A DNA stretch of 19,472 bases, taken from NCBI GenBank assembly GCA_900549535.1, contig UROR01000030.1, positions 1-19,472 of the forward strand. Reading direction: 5' to 3'. How positions within the stretch are numbered: the stretch's first letter is position 1; the number at the start of each line of letters is the position of its first letter. The stretch is from an uncultured Collinsella sp. (GTDB lineage: Bacteria > Actinomycetota > Coriobacteriia > Coriobacteriales > Coriobacteriaceae). Positions 12,420-19,472 of the stretch are shown here, piece after piece. The translations under genes were made by a program, and so were the position numbers. The notes under the pieces were generated by a model. The model saw only the letters and a program-made list of their open reading frames with translations, had not been told where the DNA came from and did no database searches.

Positions 12420-13430
12420 GTGGCAAAACAGCGCGTTACGATCGCAGACGTCGCTCGAGAGGCGGGAACCTCGACGGCAAGCGTCTCGTATTACCTCAAC
12501 GACAAACGAGAAAAGCTTAGCGAGAAGACGCAGAACAAAATCGCGCGCGTCATTAAGGAACTCGGATACGTTCCCAACGCCCAAGCGCAGACGCTCACCG
12601 GCAAGCAAACCCACGTCATTGCCATCATCATTTTGGATAACACCAACAAATGGGCGGGGCTCGTTCTCAATGGCATGGAGCAGGTCATGCTCCCCGCGGG
12701 CTACCAGACGGTCGTTTGCACGAGCAACTTTAACCCCGAGACCGAGCTCATGTACGTCGACAAGATGCTCTCGCTGGGCGTCGATGGCTTTATCATCCAG
12801 CCCACGGCAAACTTCAAAGCCGTGCATGACCGCATTAGACGCGCCGGCAAGCCGGTCGTCTTTTTCGATGCGGCCATCTATAGCCCAGGTACCAGCTGGA
12901 TCAAAACCAACCTTTACGACGGCGTGTACAACGCCACACAGGCACTCCTCGACGCCGGCTACGAAGATTTCTTTTCCATTGCCGCCAACATGACCGAAAT
13001 GCGCACCCGCATGGAGCGTTTTCAGGGGTATGCCGAGGCGCTGGCAGCGAACGGGCAGCTCTACAAAGCGATTCCCATCGATCACAACAAGCCGTCAATC
13101 AACGAGCTCACCGAATACTTTAAATTCAAGTTCAATCCCGCCAAGCGAACCCTTATCTTCGTGCAAAATCAGTGGGCACTTCCCCGTGTCTACAAGGCCC
13201 TCCAGCCAATGGCCCATCTGCTTCCGCAGCAAATCGGCCTTTTGGGACTCAACTGCGAAGACTGGACTAATCTCACCACACCGACCGTCTCCACCATCAT
13301 CGAGCCCGTCGACCAAGAAGGTCGCGAAGCAGCCGAGATGCTGCTCGCCCTACTTGACGGAAGCAGCGAACCCGGCGAGCAGCGCATTCTCGAGTGCAAG
13401 CTCAACTGGCTCGACTCCACCTCGATCTAG
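12420..13430 (+). CDS. LacI-family transcriptional regulator, KdgR-like
   Basis: This is a sugar-sensing repressor of 336 residues and the likely controller of the divergent PTS locus. The HTH (RVTIADVAREAGTSTASVSY, 5-24) is followed by YLNDKREKLSEKTQ. That longer linker is typical, as I recall, of the KdgR-like LacI branch. The effector domain spans 63-330 (VDGFIIQPT near 111-119, LGLNCEDW near 275-282). The start is a GTG with GGAAGGAG 5 nt upstream. An ATG 36 nt further upstream has no good ribosome site. KdgR relatives respond to sugar-acid intermediates and control hexuronate or pentose phosphate genes. The effector here is unknown. Orientation and shared control region make local autoregulation plus PTS control the simplest model. 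Confidence 0.92.
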   Translation: MAKQRVTIADVAREAGTSTASVSYYLNDKREKLSEKTQNKIARVIKELGYVPNAQAQTLTGKQTHVIAIIILDNTNKWAGLVLNGMEQVMLPAGYQTVVCTSNFNPETELMYVDKMLSLGVDGFIIQPTANFKAVHDRIRRAGKPVVFFDAAIYSPGTSWIKTNLYDGVYNATQALLDAGYEDFFSIAANMTEMRTRMERFQGYAEALAANGQLYKAIPIDHNKPSINELTEYFKFKFNPAKRTLIFVQNQWALPRVYKALQPMAHLLPQQIGLLGLNCEDWTNLTTPTVSTIIEPVDQEGREAAEMLLALLDGSSEPGEQRILECKLNWLDSTSI

Positions 13431-13437
13431 ACCGCGG

Positions 13438-13482
13438 GACAAATGAATCAGTAGCGTTTGTCTCAAATCTTAAGTATTTTTT
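13438..13482 (+). terminator. Weak terminator after the KdgR-like regulator
   Basis: GACAAATG (13438-13445) pairs with CGTTTGTC (13455-13462) with one G-U pair. A T6 tract lies at 13477-13482, 14 nt beyond the stem. The distance makes it a poor intrinsic terminator. It is the only candidate before the next gene. Confidence 0.3.
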
Positions 13483-13496
13483 CGACAGAACGGCCC

Positions 13497-13524
13497 TTGC
13501 CGGCTCCTGCTAGACTGGTAGATT
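13497..13524 (+). promoter_or_regulatory. Candidate promoter of the endonuclease gene
   Basis: TTGCCG (13497-13502) and TAGATT (13519-13524) have a 16-nt spacer, about 25 nt upstream of the start codon. This would give a very short leader of roughly 20 nt, just enough for the AGGAG ribosome site at 13540-13544. Confidence 0.45.
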
Positions 13525-13549
13525 CCCAACCGTCCATCCAGGAGCCTCA

Positions 13550-14533
13550 ATGTCGCGCAAGCCCGCCTACAAGCAAATACTTTCCATCGGCACCACCGTG
13601 GTGCTAGGGTTTGCGCTGTTTACGGGATCGCTTGACGGGGCGCCCAAGCTGCTGTCGCCGCAAAGCGATGAGCAAGCGGCGGCTCTGGCCGAAAAACAAA
13701 ACGAGAGCCCCAGCCGCACCGACGACGAGGCAGACCTGGTTGCCCGGCTCGAATCGGGAACGGCGAGCTCCCCGGACCCTCAAAACGGCCAGGACTCTGG
13801 CGATGGCTCCGATTCCGCCGCAACCGACACCGATGACGACGTTTCCGCGGACAGTGCCGCCACCCCCATCGACGAGGTCGAAAACCCCGACCTCAACCGC
13901 GCCCGCGGTGTTTATCTCAGCAGCATTCCCGACTACGCCGGCAACCCCTACGTTGCCCTTCGCGCCGACAGCACGCACCCGCTCGGCACACCATCATTCA
14001 CGCTCGATGAATACGAGCGCGCTACAGAAGAGGGCTGCTTTAAGAAGTTCTCCAAGCTCGACAGCCTGGGCCGCACCCGCAAAGCACTCGCCTGCGTGGG
14101 CCCCGAATCACTCGGTCAAGGCGAGCGCGGCGATATCTCGCGTATCCATCCTGCCGGTTGGCACCAGCAGCGCTACGACTTTATTCCGGGCCAGAGCCTC
14201 TACAACCGCTGCCACCTTATCGCCTGGTCGCTCTGCGGCGAAAACGCCAACCGCAAAAATCTCCTCACCGGCACGCGCTATCTCAACGAAACGGGCATGC
14301 TGCCGTTTGAGGAGCAGATTCTCGGCTACATCCGCGACACGGGCAACCATGTGCTCTACCGCGTCACGCCCATGTACAACGAAGAGGAACTCGTCTGTCG
14401 TGGCGTGCGCCTTGAGGCGCAATCGGTCGAGGACCACGGTAAGACCCTCTGCTTCCACGCGTACTGCTACAACCTGCAGCCGCACGTGCAGATCGACTAC
14501 GCCACCGGTCGCAACCAGGCATCCGGAGACTAG
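13550..14533 (+). CDS. Exported DNA/RNA non-specific endonuclease (EndA-like)
   Basis: This is a secreted or membrane-anchored nuclease of 327 residues. Basic residues followed by a hydrophobic stretch (about 11-27, ILSIGTTVVLGFALFTG) form a signal peptide or anchor. Residues 35-110 are a low-complexity, Asp/Ser/Ala-rich, strongly acidic linker. The catalytic domain is C-terminal (about 145-320). LDSLGRTRKALACVG, ERGDISRIHPAGWHQQRYD, then LYNRCHLIAWSLCGENAN with general-base histidine H223 and NLLTGTRYLN match the Endonuclea_NS_2 / streptococcal EndA type. The RGH core of the classical DRGH motif is RCH here, as in related EndA-type proteins with RSH. The start at 13550 has AGGAG 5 nt upstream. 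It is a single gene. Roles could be nucleic-acid scavenging, biofilm DNA turnover or DNA uptake. No competence genes are near. Confidence 0.88.
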   Translation: MSRKPAYKQILSIGTTVVLGFALFTGSLDGAPKLLSPQSDEQAAALAEKQNESPSRTDDEADLVARLESGTASSPDPQNGQDSGDGSDSAATDTDDDVSADSAATPIDEVENPDLNRARGVYLSSIPDYAGNPYVALRADSTHPLGTPSFTLDEYERATEEGCFKKFSKLDSLGRTRKALACVGPESLGQGERGDISRIHPAGWHQQRYDFIPGQSLYNRCHLIAWSLCGENANRKNLLTGTRYLNETGMLPFEEQILGYIRDTGNHVLYRVTPMYNEEELVCRGVRLEAQSVEDHGKTLCFHAYCYNLQPHVQIDYATGRNQASGD

Positions 14534-14592
14534 TGCCGACCGCGCCACCCGTAACCCAAAGATGATCTGTTTTCCTCCGTCCCCCAGGGATC

Positions 14593-14628
14593 AAAAAGGG
14601 CCGCCCTGGGTTACCCAGAGCGGCCCTT
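14593..14628 (-). terminator. Intrinsic terminator of the EF-G-like gene
   Basis: AAGGGCCGC (14596-14604) pairs with GCGGCCCTT (14620-14628), and the inner CTGGG/CCCAG continues the stem to a TTA loop, about 14 bp in all. A minus-strand T5 tract follows (A5 at 14593-14597). It also lies past the convergent endonuclease gene but lacks a T tract in that direction. Confidence 0.85.
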
Positions 14629-14662
14629 GCATCGGCATGTATGTTGCAGGCAAAATCACACG

Positions 14663-16738
14663 CTACTTGGCGCGGCCCTCCTCATAGCGCTCGACCAGCT
14701 TGGCCTGAACGTCATAAGGCACCTGCTCATAGCCAGCAGGCTTCATGGTAAAGTCGCCCGTGCCGCGCGTGATGGAACGCAGGCGCGTCGAATAATCCGT
14801 CAGCTCGGCGAAAGGTGCCTGGGCAATGACCACGGTGTCTCCGCGCTCATCGGTCTCCATGCCTGTCACGCGACCGCGCGAGGCCGAGATGTCGCCCATC
14901 ACGGCGCCGGCGTAGCTCTCGGGAATAGTCACCGTGATTTCCTCGATGGGCTCCAGCACCACCGGGTCGGCATCGGCGCACGCCTTGCGCAGGCCGATGC
15001 GAGCCGCCGCGCGGAACGCCATCTCGTTGGAGTCGACGCTGTGATACGAGCCGTCGTACACAGCCACGCGAATGCCCGTGAGCGGGTAGCCGGCAATAAT
15101 GCCGTCCTTCATGGTCTCCTGGACACCCTTGTCCACGGCGGGGATCAGCGAGCGCGGAATACGGCCACCTACGACCTCGTCCACAAACTCATAGCCATCG
15201 CTCGTGCCGTCGGGCCCAATGAGCGGCTCAACGCGCAGCCAGCAGTCGCCATACTGACCGGCGCCACCGGTCTGCTTCTTGTGGCGGCCCTGAGCGCTCG
15301 CCGTGCGGCGGATGGTCTCGCGATACGGGATGCGGATCGGCACGCTCTTGGCCGCGACCTTGGTGCGGTCCTCCAGACGGTTGAGCAGCACCGAAACCTG
15401 CGCCTCACCAACGGCGGAGATAATGGTCTGGCCGGTCTCCTCGTCGCGGTCGATGCTCATGGTCGGATCGGCCTTGCAGGCCTTCTCGATAAACGTGTAG
15501 AGCTTCTCTTCGTCGCCGCGATTCTCGGCCTCGATGGCAATGCGGTACTGCGAGTTGGGGAACTTAAACGCCGCAGCCTCGACCTTGCCGGTAATCGAGA
15601 GCGTATCGCCCGTCTCGGCCGCCAGCTTGGGTGCCACGATAATGTCGCCGGCATAGGCGTGACCGACCTCGGTCATGTCGCGGCCGCACATCACATACAG
15701 GTGAGCCAGACGGTCGCCCTTGCGGGTACGCGCGTTGATCAGCTCAAGACCCGGCTCAAGCGTACCCGTCAGCACCTTGATAAAGCTGATGCGACCCTGC
15801 TGCGGATCGGCCAAGGTCTTAAACACAAACGCCACCGGACGGTCATCGTCACTCGAGATCTTAAGCGAATCGCCGTCGATAAGCGGCATCTCACCGTAGT
15901 CGGTCGGCGCCGGGAAGTACGTCGCGATGTCGTCCATCAGCGAGTTGACGCCCTGCTCCTTGATGCAATCGCCCGCAAAGACCGGCACAAAGATGCGCTC
16001 GGCAATCGCCTTCGACAGCAAGCCCTCAAGCTCCTCCTGCGTCAGCGTCTCCTCGCCTTCCAGGTACTTCATCATCAGCTCATCGTCGGCCTCGGCCACC
16101 AACTCGCACAGATGGTCATGGGCCTCCTCGGCCTGGGCACGATACTCCTCGGGAATCTCCGACTCAACGGCTTCGGTGCCGTTGCAATGGCGCGCCTTCA
16201 TGCGCACCAGGTCGATAATGCCGTCAAAGTCCTCGCCCTCGCCCCAGGGAAGGGTCACGGCGCCCAATCGCGTGCCAAAGCGCTCCTGCAGCAGGTCCAT
16301 CGTGGTCGCAAAGCTGGCCTCGGAGCGCGACAGGCGGTTTACGAACACCGCACGCGCCAAGCGCAGGTCCTCGGCGGCATACCAGAGCTTAACCGTCGTA
16401 GGCTGCGGGCCGGCCTCGGCGTCGACCACAAACAGAGCCGTCTCGCAGACGCTCATCGCGGCAAAGGCGTCGCCGATAAAATCGGGGTAACACGGGGCAT
16501 CGAGCACATTGATGCGCGCGCCCTTCCAGTCGATCGGTGCAATGGTCGTCGAGATGGAAAATGCACGCTTGACCTCTTCGGGGTCATAGTCGAGCGTGGG
16601 CTTGGTGCCGTCGTGGCCGCCCAGGCGGGCGGTCTTGCCAGAAAGGTGGAGCATGGCCTCGGCGAGTGAAGTCTTGCCCACCCCGCCTTGGCCTACGAGC
16701 ACCACGTTCCTTACGTTACCGGTCTTGGGAGCACCCAT
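14663..16738 (-). CDS. EF-G-like GTPase (FusA2-type paralogue)
   Basis: This is a translation-factor-like GTPase of 691 residues with the full EF-G architecture: G domain about 8-275, domain II about 295-390, domains III-V to the end (the domain IV motif KGVQETMKDG and an EF-G_C region with PIEEITVTIPE). Walker A is intact (GQGGVGKT, 16-23). G3, normally DTPGH, reads DAPCY (80-84), and G4, normally NKMD, reads NRLS (134-137). Switch I lacks the usual RGITI. It is therefore not the housekeeping EF-G but a second, diverged copy of the kind found in many actinobacteria, whose role is poorly known. Tetracycline-type ribosome protection is not supported. Start 16738 has AAGGAGGT 4 nt upstream. A TTG start at 16849 was rejected. 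It is a single gene with its own promoter and terminator. Confidence 0.88.
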   Translation of the reverse strand: MGAPKTGNVRNVVLVGQGGVGKTSLAEAMLHLSGKTARLGGHDGTKPTLDYDPEEVKRAFSISTTIAPIDWKGARINVLDAPCYPDFIGDAFAAMSVCETALFVVDAEAGPQPTTVKLWYAAEDLRLARAVFVNRLSRSEASFATTMDLLQERFGTRLGAVTLPWGEGEDFDGIIDLVRMKARHCNGTEAVESEIPEEYRAQAEEAHDHLCELVAEADDELMMKYLEGEETLTQEELEGLLSKAIAERIFVPVFAGDCIKEQGVNSLMDDIATYFPAPTDYGEMPLIDGDSLKISSDDDRPVAFVFKTLADPQQGRISFIKVLTGTLEPGLELINARTRKGDRLAHLYVMCGRDMTEVGHAYAGDIIVAPKLAAETGDTLSITGKVEAAAFKFPNSQYRIAIEAENRGDEEKLYTFIEKACKADPTMSIDRDEETGQTIISAVGEAQVSVLLNRLEDRTKVAAKSVPIRIPYRETIRRTASAQGRHKKQTGGAGQYGDCWLRVEPLIGPDGTSDGYEFVDEVVGGRIPRSLIPAVDKGVQETMKDGIIAGYPLTGIRVAVYDGSYHSVDSNEMAFRAAARIGLRKACADADPVVLEPIEEITVTIPESYAGAVMGDISASRGRVTGMETDERGDTVVIAQAPFAELTDYSTRLRSITRGTGDFTMKPAGYEQVPYDVQAKLVERYEEGRAK

Positions 16739-16912
16739 GATGACCTCCTTGCAGGGCCGCGCGCATTGCGCGACGCCAACGGGGAGAGTTCGCGGTCGGT
16801 GCCATCCCGGGAGCAGCATGGTCGGCAGCCGAGCCGACTCACCCTCCAAATGTCCTATGCCACCACCCTACCCTCACGGGCGACCGTCCATGCACACCTT
16901 TCGGCACACGTA

Positions 16913-16941
16913 TGAATACAGGCGGCGAGAGGAAGAGACAA
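16913..16941 (-). promoter_or_regulatory. Promoter of the EF-G-like gene
   Basis: On the minus strand there is a TTGTCT -35 (16936-16941) and a TATTCA -10 (16913-16918) with an ideal 17-nt spacer. Transcription would start near 16906, leaving an unusually long leader of about 168 nt before the start codon. Confidence 0.6.
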
Positions 16942-16977
16942 GCTTGTGAGGCGATTATTGAACCCCGCCGATGCAAA

Positions 16978-17015
16978 CAAAAAGCCGCCACAGACCGTAA
17001 GACCTGCGGCGGCTT
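16978..17015 (-). terminator. Intrinsic terminator of the amino-acid ABC operon
   Basis: AAGCCGCC (16982-16989) pairs with GGCGGCTT (17008-17015). After one mismatch two further pairs extend the stem. The minus-strand T5 tract follows immediately (A5 at 16979-16983). It lies 33 nt past the ATPase stop. Confidence 0.85.
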
Positions 17016-17048
17016 CGCCTCAATTAATAGTTGAGCAAATACCTGAGC

Positions 17049-17813
17049 CTATCCCTCGATACGGCTCAAGAACTCACGGGTACGTTGCTCACGCGGGTGA
17101 TTGATAACCTGCTCGGCCGGACCCTCCTCGACAATGCGGCCTCCGTCCATAAAGACCACGCGATCGGCAACATCGCGCGCAAACTGCATCGCGTGGGTCA
17201 CGATCACCATCGTCATATTCTGCGCGGCAAGGTCTTTAATGACACGCAGCACCTCGGCCGTTAGCTCGGGATCGAGCGCCGAGGTCGGCTCGTCAAAGAA
17301 CAAGATTTCCGGGTCGAGCGCCAAGGCGCGGGCAATACTCACGCGCTGTTGCTGACCGCCCGAAAGCTCACACGGAACCTTGTTCTCGTTGCCCACAAGC
17401 CCCATCTGAGCAATCAATTCATGCGCACGAGCTTCCGCCTGCTCGCGCGGGCGCTTAAGCACGCGGATCGGCGCGTCGATGATGTTTTTCATCACGGTAT
17501 AGTGCGGGAACAGGTTGTAATTTTGGAACACCAGGCCGAATCGCGAGCGCGCCTGCTTGGGCACATCGCCCTTCGCATAGACCGCGCCCGAACCCGCATC
17601 CGTCACAACGGCAAGGTCGCCAAACGAGAGCGAGCCTCCGTCGAGTGTCTCGAGCAGCGTGGCACACCGCAGCAGCGTGGACTTACCGCCGCCCGAAGGC
17701 CCGATAATCGCCACGACCTCGCCGCGCTTTACCTCGAGCGAGATATCCTTGAGCACCTCATTGCCGCCAAACGCCTTGCGCGCGTTTTCGATTTTCATCA
17801 CTGAGTTAGTCAT
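17049..17813 (-). CDS. Amino-acid ABC transporter, ATP-binding protein
   Basis: This is the cytoplasmic ATPase of a polar amino-acid importer, 254 residues, normal for the GlnQ/HisP group. Walker A is GPSGGGKST (38-46), the Q-loop is VFQNYNLFPHYTV, the ABC signature is ELSGGQQQRVSIARAL, Walker B is ILFFDEPTSALDPE, and the H-loop is IVTHAMQFARDVAD. The signature has Q in the fourth position (LSGGQQQ), as in the polar amino-acid family. The start at 17813 lies within the permease gene (8-nt overlap), implying coupled translation. An internal ATG at 17798 is a possible alternative, since neither has a strong ribosome site. It is the last gene of a three-gene operon, followed by an intrinsic terminator. 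Confidence 0.95.
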   Translation of the reverse strand: MTNSVMKIENARKAFGGNEVLKDISLEVKRGEVVAIIGPSGGGKSTLLRCATLLETLDGGSLSFGDLAVVTDAGSGAVYAKGDVPKQARSRFGLVFQNYNLFPHYTVMKNIIDAPIRVLKRPREQAEARAHELIAQMGLVGNENKVPCELSGGQQQRVSIARALALDPEILFFDEPTSALDPELTAEVLRVIKDLAAQNMTMVIVTHAMQFARDVADRVVFMDGGRIVEEGPAEQVINHPREQRTREFLSRIEG

Positions 17814-18459
17814 GATAATAGTCCAGCTTCTTTTCGGCGGCGCCCAGCAGCATCTCGACAACGAAATTAAAGACCCAGTAAATCAGCGCCGCAATCGCAA
17901 ACGGCACCATGCTCACCTGCGAGGCGACCAGCGCCTTGGCCGTCGAGAACATCTCACCCACGCCAATGGCAAACGCCAGCGACGTGTCCTTGACCAGCGT
18001 GATGATCTCGTTGCCCATCGCCGGCAGAATACGCTTGGCGACCTGCGGCATCACGATATACAGAAACGTCTGCACGCGCGAATAGCCCAGCACCTCGGCA
18101 GCCTCGTATTGACCGCGCGGAATGGACTGCAAGCCCGAGCGATAGATCTCGGCAAAGTAACCGGCGTAGTTGATGATGAACGCCACGACGCACGCCGTCC
18201 ACTTGGAATCGGGCGTGAGCGAAATGCCAAACACGTAATACGGGGCAAAGTAGATGGCAAACATCTGCAGCATGAGCGGCGTGCCGCGCATGACCGAGAT
18301 ATAGATGCGCGCAATCCAGCGAAGCGGCGCGATTTTGCTCATGCGCATAAACGCCACGGGAATTCCCAGCGGAATCGACCCGAGCAGCGTCAACACAAAC
18401 AGCTGCAAACTGACCAAGAACCCCTGGCCAAGCATCTGCATCATGACCTGAATAGACAT
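17806..18459 (-). CDS. Amino-acid ABC transporter, permease
   Basis: This is the inner-membrane permease of the HisM/GlnP family, 217 residues with about five transmembrane helices. The ATPase-docking EAA loop is seen as YEAAEVLGYSRVQTFLYIVM followed by PQ. The segments RGTPLMLQMF and LVKDTSLAFAIGV are usual in this family. The start at 18459 shares one base with the stop of the binding-protein gene (TAATG). An in-frame ATG 15 nt upstream is less likely. Only one permease gene is present, so it should act as a homodimer. Context shows an import function with the lipoprotein upstream and the ATPase downstream. Confidence 0.95.
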   Translation of the reverse strand: MSIQVMMQMLGQGFLVSLQLFVLTLLGSIPLGIPVAFMRMSKIAPLRWIARIYISVMRGTPLMLQMFAIYFAPYYVFGISLTPDSKWTACVVAFIINYAGYFAEIYRSGLQSIPRGQYEAAEVLGYSRVQTFLYIVMPQVAKRILPAMGNEIITLVKDTSLAFAIGVGEMFSTAKALVASQVSMVPFAIAALIYWVFNFVVEMLLGAAEKKLDYYHD

Positions 18460-19319
18460 TACTTGAGCACCCAATTATCGAAAGACAAACCATAGCTTGA
18501 ATATTTATCGCAGAGGTCCTTGACCGTGCCGTCCTCGTAGAGCGCCTTGAGCGACTCGGCTACAGCATCGGCCGACTTGGTGTCGCCCTTCTTAAAGCCA
18601 ACGGCGTAGTGCTCGCTGGACAGCGGCTCATCAAGCTGCGTATAGGCATCGGGCTTGGCGGCAAGCTGATACTGGGCAATCGAAAGGTCGCACGCCACGG
18701 CATCGACCGCGCCGCTCTCGAGCTGCATAAAGGCCGTGTTGTACTCGCCGATCGTGTCGAGCGTGGCAAACGTCGCTGCCAGATCCTTCTGGTCACCCTC
18801 AAGCACGTCCTGCGCAGCGGAATCAGTCTGGGTAATCACAGTCTTGCCGGCAAGATCGTCCCAGCCCTTGATGCCCGCATCCTTCTTGACCACCAGCACC
18901 TGCTCGTTGAGCATGTACGGCTCGGAGAACGTGTAGTCGTCCTCACGGCCCTCCATGGTAAAGCCGTTCCAGATGCAGTTGATGGCGCCCGAGTTAAGCA
19001 GCGTATCCTTGGCGTCCCAGTCGATGGCCTCGTATTTGACCTCCCAGCCCTGCTTATCGGCAACAGCCTTGGCCAGATCGAGATCAAAGCCGGTGTACTC
19101 GCCATCGTCGCCCACAAAGCCGTACGGAGGATAGGACTTATCAAAGCCCACCACGAGCTTCTTGGACTCCGCAGCGCCCTTCACATCCTTGGCTGCGGCA
19201 GAACCGGCAGCAGAGCCCTTGCCGGCACCACCGCCGCAACCGACAAGACCAAGGCCCAGCACCGTAGCGAGCGAGCCGGCTAGACCAACAAACTGACGAC
19301 GAGACATATCGGTGTTCAT
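18459..19319 (-). CDS. Amino-acid ABC transporter, substrate-binding lipoprotein
   Basis: This is the extracellular binding protein of the importer, 286 residues. The N-terminus has a twin-arginine motif SRRQFVGLAG (6-15) followed by a hydrophobic stretch and the lipobox LVGC, making C28 the lipid-modified residue. Tat export of a lipoprotein is inferred from SRRQF. A Gly/Ala/Ser/Lys linker (29-60) precedes the type-2 periplasmic binding domain, with SYPPYGFVGDDGEYTGFDLDL (about 69-89, split by the conserved PPYGF and GFDLDL elements) and a C-terminal lobe near 150-235. Start 19319 has an AAGGGGGG ribosome site 5 nt upstream. An internal ATG at 19307 would keep the RR motif but lacks a ribosome site. 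Ligand is a polar or charged amino acid, not determinable here. Confidence 0.94.
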   Translation of the reverse strand: MNTDMSRRQFVGLAGSLATVLGLGLVGCGGGAGKGSAAGSAAAKDVKGAAESKKLVVGFDKSYPPYGFVGDDGEYTGFDLDLAKAVADKQGWEVKYEAIDWDAKDTLLNSGAINCIWNGFTMEGREDDYTFSEPYMLNEQVLVVKKDAGIKGWDDLAGKTVITQTDSAAQDVLEGDQKDLAATFATLDTIGEYNTAFMQLESGAVDAVACDLSIAQYQLAAKPDAYTQLDEPLSSEHYAVGFKKGDTKSADAVAESLKALYEDGTVKDLCDKYSSYGLSFDNWVLK

Positions 19320-19337
19320 GGTATCCCCCCTTGATGG

Positions 19338-19388
19338 CACTTTAGTTAAGTAAAGTGATTCGTGTAACGTCCAGAATCATACACTTTA
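19338..19388. promoter_or_regulatory. Operator candidates of the ABC operon (CACTTTA boxes)
   Basis: CACTTTA (19338-19344) and TAAAGTG (19351-19357) bracket gTTAAg to make a 20-bp palindrome matching at 18 positions. A third CACTTTA at 19382-19388, extending to CACTTTAGT, lies in the spacer of the proposed promoter. One box inside the promoter and a full palindrome just downstream of the start site is the layout expected for a repressor. Confidence 0.55.
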
Positions 19389-19404
19389 GTGAGATGGAGT
19401 ACAA
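19376..19404 (-). promoter_or_regulatory. Promoter of the amino-acid ABC operon
   Basis: On the minus strand there is a TTGTAC -35 (19399-19404) and a TATGAT -10 (19376-19381) with a 17-nt spacer, preceded at the -10 by TG. Transcription would start near 19369, about 50 nt before the start codon. Confidence 0.65.
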
Positions 19405-19472
19405 GGGGGGGGGGTTTTCCCCGCCGGGGGGGGGGGGGGGGCGGGGGGGTGGGTGTTCAGGTTGGGGATGCC
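19405..19472. other. Poly-G-rich terminal stretch, probable sequencing artefact
   Basis: G runs of 10 and 16 or more, interrupted by ttttccccgcc, make up most of the last 68 bases. Nothing else in the window resembles this. Together with the position at the very end it looks like a contig edge built from low-quality poly-G reads. No feature is called in it. Confidence 0.6.

Larger units (their letters stand above)
16739..17048. other. Leader and promoter region of the EF-G-like gene
   Basis: These 310 bp hold no gene. The right end contains the terminator of the ABC operon. A good promoter at 16913-16941 fires leftward. The remaining 170 nt would be a GC-rich 5' untranslated leader with small stems, including GTCGGC/GCCGAC around 16812-16829 and CGCGC/GCGCG near 16760-16775. 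Confidence 0.6.

Noticed and set aside
14627..16669. Plus-strand open frame of 680 codons opposite the EF-G-like gene
   Set aside because: Antisense shadow: the composition is rich in Arg, Leu, Ala and His with no recognisable domain, while the minus strand encodes a full EF-G architecture.
14663..16738. Tetracycline ribosomal-protection protein
   Set aside because: G3 and G4 motifs and switch I depart from both EF-G and TetM-type proteins, and there is no resistance context.
14663..16849. Longer EF-G-like protein starting at a TTG at 16849
   Set aside because: The extra 37 residues do not match EF-G, while the ATG at 16738 has a near-perfect AAGGAGGT ribosome site and places Walker A correctly.

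Overview
The window looks like a piece of a chromosome from a gut-type member of the Coriobacteriia (Actinomycetota), most likely Collinsella or a close relative. The reasons are GC-rich coding DNA, tightly packed genes with strong AGGAGG-type ribosome binding sites, carbohydrate PTS genes with LacI regulators, and short dispersed repeats built around GGGACAGGT and GGACAAAGGG that I associate with Collinsella. The genus assignment is recall and inference, not a search result.

Layout. (1) 1-2275: glmS on the minus strand, with an intrinsic terminator and an upstream region holding a palindromic operator candidate and two repeat elements. (2) 2276-4152: a LacI-family regulator (+) and a HAD phosphatase/mutase (-), convergent on a shared 21-bp terminator hairpin. 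(3) 4326-5204: a stand-alone larE-type sulfur transferase. (4) 5205-6007: an 800-bp stretch with no intact gene. It holds two copies of a dispersed repeat, several hairpins and the decayed 3' end of a winged-helix protein whose linker repeat survives as TTAGAGAGA units. (5) 6008-12004, all minus strand: a sugar locus of PTS IIBC, a GatZ/KbaZ-like protein, transaldolase, the two halves of a split transketolase, and PTS IIA. It is divergent from a KdgR-like LacI regulator (12420-13430). (6) 13550-14533: an exported DNA/RNA non-specific endonuclease. (7) 14663-16738: an EF-G paralogue with unusual GTPase motifs. (8) 17049-19319: a complete polar amino-acid ABC importer operon (lipoprotein, permease, ATPase) behind a promoter with a 20-bp palindromic operator. 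The final ~70 bases are poly-G-rich and look like a contig-end artefact.

How the genes fit together. The most coherent system is region 5. The PTS IIA and IIBC proteins together import and phosphorylate a sugar. A GatZ-like protein (a family with C4-epimerase or aldolase-partner roles) could convert the unusual ketose phosphate, and transaldolase plus transketolase would feed it through non-oxidative pentose phosphate chemistry. There is no dehydrogenase, kinase or classical aldolase in the locus, so the imported compound is probably already a ketose. The substrate cannot be read from the sequence. Two RNA-level features stand out inside the locus. One is a perfect 13-bp hairpin whose loop pairs perfectly over 10 nt with downstream sequence, between IIBC and the GatZ-like gene. 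The other is a terminator-like hairpin pair between the GatZ-like gene and the transaldolase.
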